NCBI GenBank assembly: GCA_964423205.1
Contig: CAYRDX010000014.1
Coordinates: forward strand, 1 to 64,000
Reading direction: 5' to 3'
Source: UBA6168 sp964423205
Lineage (GTDB): Bacteria; Bacteroidota; Bacteroidia; Chitinophagales; Saprospiraceae
Length of the DNA: 64,000 bases
A program made the position numbers and the translations under genes. The notes under the pieces were generated by a model, which saw nothing but the letters and a program-made list of their open reading frames with translations, made no database searches and was not told where the DNA came from. Position 1 is the stretch's first letter, and every line of letters begins with the position of its first letter. Shown here in pieces: positions 32,087-43,179 of this stretch.

Positions 32087-35000
32087 TCACGGCAATTTAT
32101 GCGATACGATAAAGTTGGCCAACAATCCCAGGTTCTCCGGATGTAACAGAACAGTGTTGTACAGTAACATAGCCCTGTCGTTGTTTGGTCCCTGGAAAAT
32201 TACCTTGCCATCGAGGTTCAGGTCATCCTGATAATAACCCGTAAGGATAAAGTTGGCAAGAAATCCTGTATTAGCAGGAGTGGACAGGACGGAAGAGAAG
32301 AGGTAAAAAATATCGTTGTTAGGTCCCTGGTACACCACTTTGTTGTCACGGTTAATGTCTCCTGCCCACATCATTCGTTTTCCTTCTACAGTCCTGTAAC
32401 CTAAAGCACCACCTCTTACGCTGTAATTCGGGTTGATAAAATCAATAAGCGGAACCGCCGCACTGCTAAGGAATTCCACTCCGTCAGTCATTATTCCAAG
32501 GTGATTTCTATGCCGCAGTGAAACGTAAAAGTCGCGTTCACCGATGTTCTCAAAATACAAGATGCTATCTCCAGTGGCACTGACGACGTTTCCATCCCGG
32601 AGCAACAATGCCGATTTAGTTGCAATGATGTTGCGATCATTACCTGCATCCCTTAGTTCTATGAGTACCCAGTCTATCACCGCTTTGTCTCCGGTTATAG
32701 ACAAAAGGCCCGGATTCATTGATTCCCTGTAACCACCACCCTTCAATTTGAATCCCACCATTGATGAGAAAGGTTCATTCAGTGGTAAAAGTGAAAGTCT
32801 TCTTAGGTCGTCACGCATCCTTCCCGTTCCACTGTTGTTGAGGTAAGCCCCGGCCAGAATCGCCTTTATCCTCAAGGCAGCAATATTACAGGTATCGTAA
32901 CGTGAGGTCTGGGTTGAATTACCGCATATATCTACGGCTGTCCAAACCCTGCTGGTTACTTTCTTAGTGGACAGCAGAATGCTTCCAACATTATAACTGG
33001 TTACCGGTTGTATATCGCAATTGTCTCTGAAGAAAAGATTTACTCCATATCGAATACTGTCGCTCGTATTTTCACAGAAAAAGATAGAACTGGGCGAAAC
33101 TGAACCTTCCAGTACGAAGTAGGTAACAGTTTCCGTAAGGTGGGTGCCACCCGCATAATCCCAGTTCTGAATCCTGACTTCAAAACTGTCGGACAGGACG
33201 CCACGGACCCGGATGGTGGCAGGGGTTATGTCATTGTAAGAAATACCTCCCAAAACGACGACTGGTTTGGTGTACTTCCTTTTGAGTTTGACTCCAGCCC
33301 AGGCGTTGGTCAGGTTAATTTGTCCGGATTCGCCAATGAATTCTCCGTCCTTGTCCTTCATGTCGGAGTTTGCTGTTAAGCACAAATAGCCGACATTTTC
33401 AGCACTGTGGTTAGTTTCGGCATCTTTTGAAGTTTCCTCCTGGAGATGAATATCTACTGAAGTGGGACTGGCATTGCGATAGCGAATTGAATACGGATCG
33501 GATTCCTGGTGGGTTTGTGCCGTAAAGAGTATACCAGGAGTTTGAGCAAAAATGGGTGCAAAATTCGCCGTTTTCCAATTCTGAGTAACTGAGTTTATCA
33601 AACCAGCAACCGCTTTTGTGGTGCCGTTATTGGTACCAGGTTCCATTGCAAACCAGGAAACCCTTTCCGGCAAATGCACCCCGTCAGCCAGCTCCTGCTC
33701 CACTAATTTCATTTCGAAACCCTTATTCGTTAAGTTTCGAATGCGTACAGTAGCAGCCGTTGCTTCGTTGGCTGAGTTTACCTGTGCAAAGACTACAGGG
33801 ACTTGACTGAATATTTGAGGAAATGCGACAGCACTCCAGTTTCCAGTAATTCCGTTTTCAACTCCAGCCACCAGCTTTTTGCCATTTTCCAGAGTATAAA
33901 CCCTGAACAATTCCGGAGCAGTCTGGTCGCTTATGGTGATGACCTGAGAGGCTGAACTGGTGTTTCCGCATAAATCCGTAGCCTGCCAGGTTCGGGTTAT
34001 GGTATAGTTTCCGCAAGGACCAGCACTGCTCTTAGTCGAGGTTTCATTAAACTGCATGGACAAGCCAGGGCAAGCGTCAAATCCGTAAACAATTGGCGCA
34101 GTAGGAATAATATCGTTACAATTGAAGGTTGCATTGGCTGGCACATTTGTCAGTACCGGAGCGATGGCATCCCCCATGACGATTACAGCTTTGGCAGTAT
34201 TACAGCAACCCACCACATTGTTGCATATCTGATAAATGAATGAATCCCGGGCACACTCCACTGCATAAGGAGTGTAGGTGATTTTTCCTGTTTGGTCGAT
34301 GGTAAGATTCCCTCTTGTTGGATAGGAAATGATACTGTATGTTACATTGTTCAGGTTTCCGTCATTGAAATTGATATTATCAGAAAATGGAAGACCAGGG
34401 CAGACATTGAATACATCATCCACCGTAATGGGCTCATACTGAGCCTTACAATCAGGGTCTGCACAGTCCACTAATCCATCGCCGTCGTCATCAAGGCCAT
34501 TGGTACACACTTCGTCACAGAAAATTACTGTCACAGTTACCTGACTTGTTGCAGTACAGCCACTTGAGCTGGTCACGGTAACAGAATAGGTCGTGGTACT
34601 GAGTGGTGTAACCGTTTTGGAGGCACCAGATCCGAGGCCGTGGCTCCACTGAATACTGTATGGTGTTTTACCACCCACTACCGTAGCTGTCAGAGTGGTG
34701 CTGGTGTTATAACAAATGGTTACATTCTGCCCGGCATCGATGCTGGGTCCGCAATCCGGGTCAGCACAGTCGATGAGGCCATCGCCATCTTCATCGAGGC
34801 CATTCGAACAATCTTCCGGGCAGTTTTGAACTGTTACTCTTACGGAGTCAACATGTTCACAACCATTACTACCCGTCACGGTCACTCTGTATGTTTTTGA
34901 TACATTGGGATTAACCACTTTTGAACTACCAGTACCAAGTCCCTGGTCCCAGGCGTATGTGAAAGGTCCCAAACCTCCGCTAACGCTTGCATTGAGTGTT

Positions 35001-38000
35001 GTTGTATGTCCGTTGCAGATGGTTACATCGTTTCCAGCTTCAGCAGTTGGAGAGGCATTAACGGTAACGGAAACTGTCCCAGTAGCGGTACAGCCGTTAC
35101 TTCCGGTCACGGTTACTGTATAAGTTGTTGTGGTTGACGGGCTAACTGATTTGGACGAACCGCTACCCAGGCTATGACTCCAGGCATAAGTATATGGGCC
35201 GCTTCCGCCCGCAGCAGAAGCCGAAATGGTGGTAAAAGTACCGCTGCAGATTGTTGCGGCAGGGCTTGTAGTTACAGTCTGTACAGGATTGACGGTTACC
35301 GTGACCTGAGCCAGGGCCGTGCAGCCAATTGCAGATGTAACAGTCAGGGTATAAGTGGTGGAAATGGTTGGGCTGACTGTTTTAGTTGCTCCTGTCCCAA
35401 GGCCATGACTCCAGGTATATGAATACGGAGCGAAGCCACCTGCAGCACTTCCGGTGAGCACTGTGGATTGACCGAGGCAAATGGTAACGTTTGATCCGGC
35501 ACTGGCTGAAAGGAAATTGTGACAGTCGGAGTCTGCGCAATCAGCCTGGCCATCTCCATCATCATCCGATCCATTTCCGCAAAGCTCTTTCAGGAACGGA
35601 GTAGCCACTGCTTCATCATCTTCCAAAGGGTTGCCGGTATAATTGTTGGGTGTGGAATCGGAGTCTTTTTCGTTGACGGCATACACCTGTGCCACATTTC
35701 TGAGGTTGCTGGCGTTGCGAACAGTCGCTGTGATGGTCAGTGAAACGGATTGATTCACTCCCAACGATGGCCGGTACCAAATACCCGAAACAGGGTCGTA
35801 AGTGCCGTTGCCATTATTGCTGACATGGGCGTAACTGGACGGCAACTTATCCCTGACCAAAATCCCCGTGGCGGTGGAGGGGCCTTTATTGGTCAGGGTC
35901 AGCGTGAAAGTTACATTTTGTCCTATCCAGGAAGTATCGGGGCTAACTGTTTTGGTCAATTCCAAATCAATGACGGGGGTAACCCTGACAATGGCACGGG
36001 CAATATCGTAGCCAGTTGGTACACCGCTATCGCTAACGCGGTAGTAAAAAGTATCCTGGCCGATATATCCATTTGGAGGGGTGTAATAAACATAATCGTC
36101 GGCAGGATTACCGGGAGTACCATTGTTGTTGACACTTACTGTACCACCTCTGAGGGTTTGGCCATTGGTTGGAGCTGACTGGCTGGTGCCGACAGACAGC
36201 AGTAAAACGGAATGGCCGTCGAGTTCGATGTCATTGGCCAGCACATTTACCAAAGTCGGGATATTAATCCCGGTAGTAGCATTATCATCAATTGCGTCAG
36301 GCGGGTTATTTCTTACGTGAATAAATACCCTTCCAGTATCACACAAAGTAGGTGAACGGTTATCACAAACAATGTAATCGTAGGAATCATTTCCCGAGAT
36401 GCCCGGGTTTGGAGTATAGGTGATTTTGGAACCCTGAATAACGGTAACTGTCCCATTAGACGGTTGCAATATTCCCGCTGTCCGGCTCACGGTGAGTACA
36501 TCGAATTCGGGATCGGTATCGTTAGCCAGTACAGATGTCGTAACGGTATTATTGACTGATGTTGTATCGTAATCGTCCGCTGCTAAAGGCCGATCATTAA
36601 CAAAGGGTGTTACAATGACCACCACAGTAGATGAAGCGCACAGTGTCGGGTTGCCTTGGTCGCAAACTCTGTAATTAAAGGATACCGTGCCCGTGAATCC
36701 AGGACCGGAAGTATATTTTACTGACCCATTCTCATTGTTTATCACTGTGCCGTTCGAAGGATTGGATGTAACCGTAACGGTTAGGGGTGTACCTTCAGGG
36801 TCATAGTCATTATTGATCACCCTGATTGTACCGGTTATACCGGTTTCAACATTTAGTGTATCGCGGTTGGCCACTGGAGGAAGGTGGCTTGACATTCCAA
36901 AGTTATTGGAGCAATCGGCATTTCCATTGGACAGGAAAACTGCTGTTTCGAGGTTGTCGGTTACCAAAGCATGCCCAACCAGAAATGAAGAAGTGTTTAA
37001 TGCCAAGACATAATACCGCAAAGAACTCACAGCATTTACCTTGGGCACCTGGTTCCAGAGGAATACAAAAGGCTGGTTTCTGGTTTCAAGAGTATTACTG
37101 GATTGCATACTGTTTGTGCCCCAGGAACTTCCGTTCCAGAGCACATAGCGCAATTGGCTACTACTATTCTGCACAGCCAGCATGATATGATTGGAAACGG
37201 CATTGGGATAAACCCACATAGAGTTAGTTGTGGAGCCTGCTGAGGGACCTGTCATTTCACTGGTCCATCCTCCGCCACTTGTCCATGTTCTGTAGAATAC
37301 ATCAGAGGAGCCGGATTTACCATAAGCTGCCAAAGCTTTTCCTGAACCGGATTCAAAGGCTATGGCCACGTTTGGAGCAATGGCACTTGCAGCGGCTGAA
37401 GTTGCAATGATCGGCGTACCCCATGAGGTGCCATTCCAAACATTTAACCATGTATTACCCGCTGCGGTCAGAACTGCCAATGCAATCCGGTTGCTGTTGA
37501 TATCGGAAGCCAGGGTTATCCATTTTGCGCGTGAGCTGATTGCAATGGTCGGATTGGGCTGGAATAATGCAGGTGACGACCAGGATGAGCCGTTCCATAA
37601 AACATAATGCACTGCATAATCTGTAGCCACACCATCATTTTTACCATAAGCAGCCATGGCCCTGCCTGTTCCATATTCATAAGCGACGAACACATCTGTA
37701 AAGTCGTCATTACCAGATTTACTGTTAAGCGTAGTGCCATTACCCCAGGACGAACCATTCCAGACCATAGCAAAATCACCACTTGTGTTGGAACCCATTG
37801 CTACTATTTCATCAGATCCCGGTTTACTGGCGAGTTTCACTGTTTTCATCGTTCCGGAAAGAGGAGTAGTTATAGTTGCCGGGGTAGTCCAGATGGCTCC
37901 ATTCCAAACGCTGAATCTAAGATTTGTACCAGACCCCCAAACCAGCAAGGCATCACCGCTCAATTGCTCATAAGCCACATCCGCTGTCCACCAGAATGTT

Positions 38001-41000
38001 TCCGTAACTGTACCCAGTGGGTTGATGCTGAGGTTCGACCATGAATCTCCATTCCACAACTGCCCATTGATTGATCCCGCCGTTCCGATACCCACAACGA
38101 TCTGTTCGTCTCTGGTTGGGGCATTGGCACCCGCCATGATGCGCCATCTATCTGAAAAAGTGGCCATATTGGAAGCGGTTCCAAAAGCAGATCCATCCCA
38201 TGGATTATTCCTAGGTGTATTTGCATCAGACCAGATGGCTGTACCAAGAGTAGGATCCGCGTTTTCTGTTCCATACTTATAGGTAATGCGCAGTAAAGGG
38301 GCTTTAAGAGAGTTGCCATCAAACGAATATGCTGATCTGGAGCCTGTACCTGAAATGAAAAAAGCCATGCTGTTTCCGCTGGCCCATCCCGACCTATTCA
38401 CAATTTCCTGAACTACGGAGGCTATATTGGGAGTAGAATAAACAACTTCAGAGGTCCAGGCTGAGGGGCTCCAGTTAACTGATGACGTGGTTTTAGGCCT
38501 GTTTGTGATGTTATATGAGGTGGAAGTAAATACTGTTGCATTATCAGTTGCCTGACCCTGAATGACTAAATTTGTTGCTCCACTGTTGGTATTAGGAGCA
38601 TCCGGAGCAATTGCAACAAAATCCAAAAAGGCACTTGTTATTACAGCACCATTAGGTATTGAAAGGCCGTTGAATCGCAAACCAATTTTCTGATTTCCAG
38701 AAGGTGGTGAAGTAGCGTCATTTACAATTTCCAAATCTGTTGAAGTAAGATACATACCTCCCGGACCTAAATAACTTCCTTCAGGACCTTCTTCTTCGGC
38801 ATCGTCATTGCCATTATTAACCCTTGATGTCAATGAAGAAGAAATGAAGTAAACAAAGTTTGTAGTGTCCTGACCAATGGATTCCAGATTAAAAGAGTAA
38901 TTACCACTGGCTTCAGTAGAAGTGGAATCTATCAAAATGTCTCCGGCCGTAAACGACCCGTTCTGATCAAGATCCCTGTATAAACGAACTATAATATTTT
39001 CAACTCCTGACTCTCCGGAATTGTACAAGGTATCTGAATTGGCATCGAGAAACACCTTACCTCCAATTGCATTGCCTTCGCCTGGCAAAACGCAAAAAAT
39101 ATTCACAAACACAAAGGCACTGTCACAGCCATAGACGTTGCAGATTTTATAGCGGAAGGTATCTAAACCAGAAGCTTCTACCGCAGGGGTATAAACAATG
39201 TTCCTTCCATTGACAACCGCCGTTCCTTTAGAAGGAGTTTTAGAACTGCTCAAAGAGAGGGTTAACCCCAGCTCTGCAAGGTCAATGTCGTTATCCAGAA
39301 TCGGTATCGATACATTGATACCCTGTGCGACAACAGCAGTATCATTGATGGCGTCGGGTGGGTAACTCGGAATACTGACACAAGAGCCGGCACATACAGT
39401 TAATCCAGTTACTGTTACCAATGACCCACCGGCACTAAATGCTGCCGTTGCCAAAGTGCTCCATGTATCGGTCTCCAAATTGTATCTCCAGAATGCTGTG
39501 CTGCCCCCCCCTGCTGAAGCGTAAATAAAGGTGCCATCAAAAGCCAAAGCACCTCCTGAAGTAACATTAGCGGGAGTATTGGCTTTAGTTACCCAGGTGT
39601 TGGTGGTGATGTCGTATTTGTAAAATTTATTGGTCGAATTACCCCGGAGAGCATAAAAATAGGTTCCATCATCAGTCAAAGCACCGCCATGTTTGATTGA
39701 TCCCGGAAGTTTTTTAAGGCTCGTCCATGAATTGGTTGACTTATTGTATCGGAAAAATTGATCGGAAGCGTCACCCCTCACTCCATAAATGTAGGTTTCA
39801 TCGTAGCCTAAGGAGCCACCCTGGTTGAAATCACCTGGTGAATTGGCCAGTGCCGTCCATGTGTTGGAAGCGATGTTGTATCTCCAAAATGTTTTATTAT
39901 TACCACCTCTGGTAGCATAAATATTGGCGCCATCATAAACCAATGAAGCACCATCGCCAACATTGGAAGGGGCATTTGCGAGGGTTGTCCAAGTATTACC
40001 GGAGATGGAGTAGCGCCAGAATGTGCTGGTACCGTTACCTCTGAAAGCATAAATGTTTGTGCCGTCTGTTACAAGGGCACCGCCGGTATTTACTGATGAA
40101 GGAGCACTTGCCAAACTAGTCCATGTATTGGAGGCTACATTGTACCTTCTAAAAGTTGTGGAACCCCCACCCTGGAAAGAATAAATCAGTGGGGCGGTAC
40201 TGGCCACTTTGTATTGACCAGTCGGGCAGCCATCGGCCGTTATCGTTACCGTCACTGTTGCCTGGGCACATAGGCCCGAAGTATTGCAAATCTTGTAGGT
40301 GAAGTTGTCGGTGGTTCTGTTATCTCTGTTTGGTTGATAACGGATTGATTTGTTTGATCTGACGTCAGCTGTTCCTCTTGCAGGAGGAGTTACTATACTT
40401 ACCTCAAGGTCTAGTCCCTGGGGATCGCTGTCGTTGAGAAGTACATTAATGTCAACTTTGTTATCTTCACAAACGGTAGCAGCGTCATTTACTGCAACAG
40501 GAGCTGCACTTACACACTGCCTGCGCTCGTAATAAAGTCCGTTAATAGCTGGTCTGCCTTGCCCCGATACCCTGGTAAACCGGAAAAATCTTACCGGCCC
40601 GTTGCTGATGACATAGTTTACTGTGTCCTGAACCGGGTTTGTCTGATTATTCAGGTTCTTATTGGAAGTAAATGTCTGGGTATTGAAATAGCCGACACCC
40701 GTTGTATGGGTACCGTTAAGTGTGCTCAGTACCTGCAATTGGGCATTGCTGCCATTGTCGGTACCCCAGAATATTTTCAGTGTATCACCTACCAGCAAAG
40801 TATCTGCCAGCTGAAGCACCAGGTAGTCTGCATCATTGTCAATCAAAGCATAATACAAGCTTGAGTTGGGCACCAATGTGGGCTCTCCAAGAGCCTGAGT
40901 AGCATTCGTCATGGAATTTTGAGCAGTAACGGTGGAGGCGTTTCCGCTTGACACAATGACAGAATACTGATGAGGTAAACATCCATAAGGGCCTACCCAG

Positions 41001-42892
41001 GAAACGGTGATGGTGACCTTCGCCGTGCTGCAAAGCGGGCCTCCGCTTCCCGGCGGAGTATTATCACAGACCTGGTATCGGATGGTATCGGTGCCAATGA
41101 AATTTATATTGGGTGTGTAGGTAACATTGCCGTTGCTGTTATAGGTAAAAACACCGTTGCCCGTATTGGTGGGGCCAATCAACTGGGTTACCGTCAGTGG
41201 ATCCAGGTTTACATCGTAGTCATTGTTCAGAACGTTGAGGGTAATTGCCTTGCCCGGCTCCGTATAACCCAGATCATTTACAGCAACCGGAGCTGTGGGC
41301 ACTGGTTTTATGGTTATTTTGGTATTTACAAATCCGGTGCGTGTGCCACAGTCATCTTTGACGGTAAGCGTAATATAACAAGGCGTTTGTTGGGTAACTG
41401 TTGGGGGTGTAAATGTAGTAGTTGCAGAATATGCATTTGAAAAAGAACCTCCACAACCGGATTCCCAGGTAAAAATGTAGGAACCGGAGCCACCGGTGGC
41501 CGAAGCAGTGAGGTTGTAATTCGTCCCTACCGTCAGTGAGGCAGGTACATTGGCATTTGCATTAATGGCCTTCTGACCTGCCGCAAAAAAACTGAAATTC
41601 AGAAATGCCCGGATAGCAGCTATATTTTCAGGGTTGGTAGCCTTGTCCAGGCGATGCCCGCCCTGATACATCACCATGCCTCTTGCGTTGTCACCAAAGG
41701 CAGGACCAAAGGCCATTTTTGCTGCGGGGCCCGGAGACAGGGAAGGCACATTTGTGTGTGAGTCATCCCATACGCCGATCATGGTGGTCGGCCGCCAACC
41801 AACTTTGGGAAGGTATATCTGCTCAGAACCATTTTCCTGCGCACCGTCTGTCAGTCCAAGAAATTGCATTACCGGATGCGTAGGATATGAGTATTTGTAG
41901 TTAGGTGGAATACTTCCATCAGCATGGCTTCCTGCATCCACGGCAGCCTGCCCGGTGGGAGAAACCGGATTTTGCATCAGAAAATTCAAACGCATCAGCG
42001 GGTCGGAAGGCTTATAGGTGTTTTCCAAGTCACTTGAAGCCCTGCAACCCGCCCAGATTGCACCTGCTGAGCCACCCGCAGCCACACTCTTATTCCAGTT
42101 TAATAATTCCTGATGTAAGTCCCATGTCGGGTCGGCATGTGGCATGAGGAATACATCGTTGCAACCGTTCAGTGTGGCTGGCAATTTCCAGTTAAAAGCA
42201 CTTTCCGGAATTCCGGCAAGTGTTAGATAACCTTTCACGATGTCGCCATTACTGCTGTTGATGGTCCAGTTCATGGAGTGGTTCAGGGTTCTGTTCAGCG
42301 GTGCCAAAAAAACCTGTGTAGTGGTGTAACCTTTTACTCCCTGGGCGTGCCAGTTTTGGATAAGAGTATTTACTGCTGCAGTTCTGTGTTCAGCCAGAAC
42401 AATGAATGGGCCTCCTTTAAAGTTTCTGCCTTCTGTGGTAAAATCAATACCATCCTTGGCTTTGGATGCATTAATGGACCAGATGACGGGAACACTTTGC
42501 TGGTGAATGAGGTGCCAAACCAGACCATAAGGTTTCAGCGCCGTATTGACCGTCTGTGGCTGAAATCCCATGTCGATGATAAAGGAACCAGGCGGGATAG
42601 TGATCATGCCTGCAGGAACGCAGTCACTATCATATAGGTCAATTAATCCATCTCCGTCGTCGTCAATACTATTGTTGCAAATTTCGGGCGGTGGAGGTGG
42701 GAGTTCTTCTTCTGAATATTGCCATATACTTATTGACTTTTCAGCAGTTTTAACTTTCTTCTCAATCCTTTTGGAAATTACAAATCCAGGGTAAACAATC
42801 AGCCCAAGATTGTTACCTGCCAAATAGGAAATTGCAAGCAGCAAAAGTGCTCCTGCAAGGCCCTTTAAGTGGAGTGTTTTGTTATTTCCCAT
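32087..42892 (-). CDS. Giant modular surface protein A (about 3600 residues)
   Basis: N-terminal hydrophobic segment (residues 8-27), then a calcium-type motif NSIDDDGDGLIDLYDSDC (74-91) and a region (93-430) with GGSAGAIWAGCRASS, resembling the nucleophile turn of glutamine-amidotransferase-like folds. Next come Ig/PKD and Big_9 domains (435-635, 795-895), a six-repeat Kelch propeller (about 905-1165, FWRYNIASNTWTAL type), SdrD_B-like (1273-1338), a DNRLRE-like beta-sandwich (1355-1537), a WNGSSW-repeat propeller (1548-1950), three Big_9, DUF11 (2308-2418), four Ig-like repeats, three H-lectin-like repeats (3010-3280) and a dockerin-like end (MMWAGDINRDNKVVYQGPNN, then YYQDDLNLDGKV). The first ATG is 42892; the frame is open to a TTG at 42910. 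Probably exported and surface-bound; no type A T9SS sorting domain is seen. Confidence 0.9.
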   Translation of the reverse strand: MGNNKTLHLKGLAGALLLLAISYLAGNNLGLIVYPGFVISKRIEKKVKTAEKSISIWQYSEEELPPPPPEICNNSIDDDGDGLIDLYDSDCVPAGMITIPPGSFIIDMGFQPQTVNTALKPYGLVWHLIHQQSVPVIWSINASKAKDGIDFTTEGRNFKGGPFIVLAEHRTAAVNTLIQNWHAQGVKGYTTTQVFLAPLNRTLNHSMNWTINSSNGDIVKGYLTLAGIPESAFNWKLPATLNGCNDVFLMPHADPTWDLHQELLNWNKSVAAGGSAGAIWAGCRASSDLENTYKPSDPLMRLNFLMQNPVSPTGQAAVDAGSHADGSIPPNYKYSYPTHPVMQFLGLTDGAQENGSEQIYLPKVGWRPTTMIGVWDDSHTNVPSLSPGPAAKMAFGPAFGDNARGMVMYQGGHRLDKATNPENIAAIRAFLNFSFFAAGQKAINANANVPASLTVGTNYNLTASATGGSGSYIFTWESGCGGSFSNAYSATTTFTPPTVTQQTPCYITLTVKDDCGTRTGFVNTKITIKPVPTAPVAVNDLGYTEPGKAITLNVLNNDYDVNLDPLTVTQLIGPTNTGNGVFTYNSNGNVTYTPNINFIGTDTIRYQVCDNTPPGSGGPLCSTAKVTITVSWVGPYGCLPHQYSVIVSSGNASTVTAQNSMTNATQALGEPTLVPNSSLYYALIDNDADYLVLQLADTLLVGDTLKIFWGTDNGSNAQLQVLSTLNGTHTTGVGYFNTQTFTSNKNLNNQTNPVQDTVNYVISNGPVRFFRFTRVSGQGRPAINGLYYERRQCVSAAPVAVNDAATVCEDNKVDINVLLNDSDPQGLDLEVSIVTPPARGTADVRSNKSIRYQPNRDNRTTDNFTYKICNTSGLCAQATVTVTITADGCPTGQYKVASTAPLIYSFQGGGSTTFRRYNVASNTWTSLASAPSSVNTGGALVTDGTNIYAFRGNGTSTFWRYSISGNTWTTLANAPSNVGDGASLVYDGANIYATRGGNNKTFWRYNIASNTWTALANSPGDFNQGGSLGYDETYIYGVRGDASDQFFRYNKSTNSWTSLKKLPGSIKHGGALTDDGTYFYALRGNSTNKFYKYDITTNTWVTKANTPANVTSGGALAFDGTFIYASAGGGSTAFWRYNLETDTWSTLATAAFSAGGSLVTVTGLTVCAGSCVSIPSYPPDAINDTAVVAQGINVSIPILDNDIDLAELGLTLSLSSSKTPSKGTAVVNGRNIVYTPAVEASGLDTFRYKICNVYGCDSAFVFVNIFCVLPGEGNAIGGKVFLDANSDTLYNSGESGVENIIVRLYRDLDQNGSFTAGDILIDSTSTEASGNYSFNLESIGQDTTNFVYFISSSLTSRVNNGNDDAEEEGPEGSYLGPGGMYLTSTDLEIVNDATSPPSGNQKIGLRFNGLSIPNGAVITSAFLDFVAIAPDAPNTNSGATNLVIQGQATDNATVFTSTSYNITNRPKTTSSVNWSPSAWTSEVVYSTPNIASVVQEIVNRSGWASGNSMAFFISGTGSRSAYSFDGNSLKAPLLRITYKYGTENADPTLGTAIWSDANTPRNNPWDGSAFGTASNMATFSDRWRIMAGANAPTRDEQIVVGIGTAGSINGQLWNGDSWSNLSINPLGTVTETFWWTADVAYEQLSGDALLVWGSGTNLRFSVWNGAIWTTPATITTPLSGTMKTVKLASKPGSDEIVAMGSNTSGDFAMVWNGSSWGNGTTLNSKSGNDDFTDVFVAYEYGTGRAMAAYGKNDGVATDYAVHYVLWNGSSWSSPALFQPNPTIAISSRAKWITLASDINSNRIALAVLTAAGNTWLNVWNGTSWGTPIIATSAAASAIAPNVAIAFESGSGKALAAYGKSGSSDVFYRTWTSGGGWTSEMTGPSAGSTTNSMWVYPNAVSNHIMLAVQNSSSQLRYVLWNGSSWGTNSMQSSNTLETRNQPFVFLWNQVPKVNAVSSLRYYVLALNTSSFLVGHALVTDNLETAVFLSNGNADCSNNFGMSSHLPPVANRDTLNVETGITGTIRVINNDYDPEGTPLTVTVTSNPSNGTVINNENGSVKYTSGPGFTGTVSFNYRVCDQGNPTLCASSTVVVIVTPFVNDRPLAADDYDTTSVNNTVTTSVLANDTDPEFDVLTVSRTAGILQPSNGTVTVIQGSKITYTPNPGISGNDSYDYIVCDNRSPTLCDTGRVFIHVRNNPPDAIDDNATTGINIPTLVNVLANDIELDGHSVLLLSVGTSQSAPTNGQTLRGGTVSVNNNGTPGNPADDYVYYTPPNGYIGQDTFYYRVSDSGVPTGYDIARAIVRVTPVIDLELTKTVSPDTSWIGQNVTFTLTLTNKGPSTATGILVRDKLPSSYAHVSNNGNGTYDPVSGIWYRPSLGVNQSVSLTITATVRNASNLRNVAQVYAVNEKDSDSTPNNYTGNPLEDDEAVATPFLKELCGNGSDDDGDGQADCADSDCHNFLSASAGSNVTICLGQSTVLTGSAAGGFAPYSYTWSHGLGTGATKTVSPTISTTYTLTVTSAIGCTALAQVTVTVNPVQTVTTSPAATICSGTFTTISASAAGGSGPYTYAWSHSLGSGSSKSVSPSTTTTYTVTVTGSNGCTATGTVSVTVNASPTAEAGNDVTICNGHTTTLNASVSGGLGPFTYAWDQGLGTGSSKVVNPNVSKTYRVTVTGSNGCEHVDSVRVTVQNCPEDCSNGLDEDGDGLIDCADPDCGPSIDAGQNVTICYNTSTTLTATVVGGKTPYSIQWSHGLGSGASKTVTPLSTTTYSVTVTSSSGCTATSQVTVTVIFCDEVCTNGLDDDGDGLVDCADPDCKAQYEPITVDDVFNVCPGLPFSDNINFNDGNLNNVTYSIISYPTRGNLTIDQTGKITYTPYAVECARDSFIYQICNNVVGCCNTAKAVIVMGDAIAPVLTNVPANATFNCNDIIPTAPIVYGFDACPGLSMQFNETSTKSSAGPCGNYTITRTWQATDLCGNTSSASQVITISDQTAPELFRVYTLENGKKLVAGVENGITGNWSAVAFPQIFSQVPVVFAQVNSANEATAATVRIRNLTNKGFEMKLVEQELADGVHLPERVSWFAMEPGTNNGTTKAVAGLINSVTQNWKTANFAPIFAQTPGILFTAQTHQESDPYSIRYRNASPTSVDIHLQEETSKDAETNHSAENVGYLCLTANSDMKDKDGEFIGESGQINLTNAWAGVKLKRKYTKPVVVLGGISYNDITPATIRVRGVLSDSFEVRIQNWDYAGGTHLTETVTYFVLEGSVSPSSIFFCENTSDSIRYGVNLFFRDNCDIQPVTSYNVGSILLSTKKVTSRVWTAVDICGNSTQTSRYDTCNIAALRIKAILAGAYLNNSGTGRMRDDLRRLSLLPLNEPFSSMVGFKLKGGGYRESMNPGLLSITGDKAVIDWVLIELRDAGNDRNIIATKSALLLRDGNVVSATGDSILYFENIGERDFYVSLRHRNHLGIMTDGVEFLSSAAVPLIDFINPNYSVRGGALGYRTVEGKRMMWAGDINRDNKVVYQGPNNDIFYLFSSVLSTPANTGFLANFILTGYYQDDLNLDGKVIFQGPNNDRAMLLYNTVLLHPENLGLLANFIVSHKLP

Positions 42893-42980
42893 ATTGTTTG
42901 TGCCGGGCAAAAGTGTTCGCCGCTCTTACACCGAGATGCTGCAAAGGGGGAAGGATGTGATGCACCTGATAGCTCTGTAC

Positions 42981-42988
42981 CAAAGCTA
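42981..42988 (-). promoter_or_regulatory. -7 box for giant protein A
   Basis: TAGCTTTG on the minus strand, about 90 bp before the ATG at 42892, matches TAnnTTTG. No clear -33 element. The rest of 42893-43179 is gene-free. Confidence 0.4.
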
Positions 42989-43179
42989 ACCTATCGAGGC
43001 GGGGGATGTCCCGATCATCTTAAATCAGAAAAAGCGCAACGAATATTACCATACAATTATAAAGCCACATCAAACTAAGGAACAAGTAAAAAGTAAAAAG
43101 GCAAAAGGCAAAAGTTTCCAACTGATTTTCAAGTGGTTAAGAAAACAATTTGGCTACTTTATTTTTGACTCATTACTAA

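Noticed and set aside
32087..32400. T9SS type A sorting domain at the ends of the giant proteins
   Set aside because: The ends are dockerin-like (GDIN-x-D, YQGPNN) and finish KLP or RLP; the usual basic beta-sandwich sorting signal is not recognisable.
37362..38322. Long antisense open frames within the giant genes
   Set aside because: They are by-products of strong codon bias in repetitive coding DNA on the other strand and show no domain patterns.
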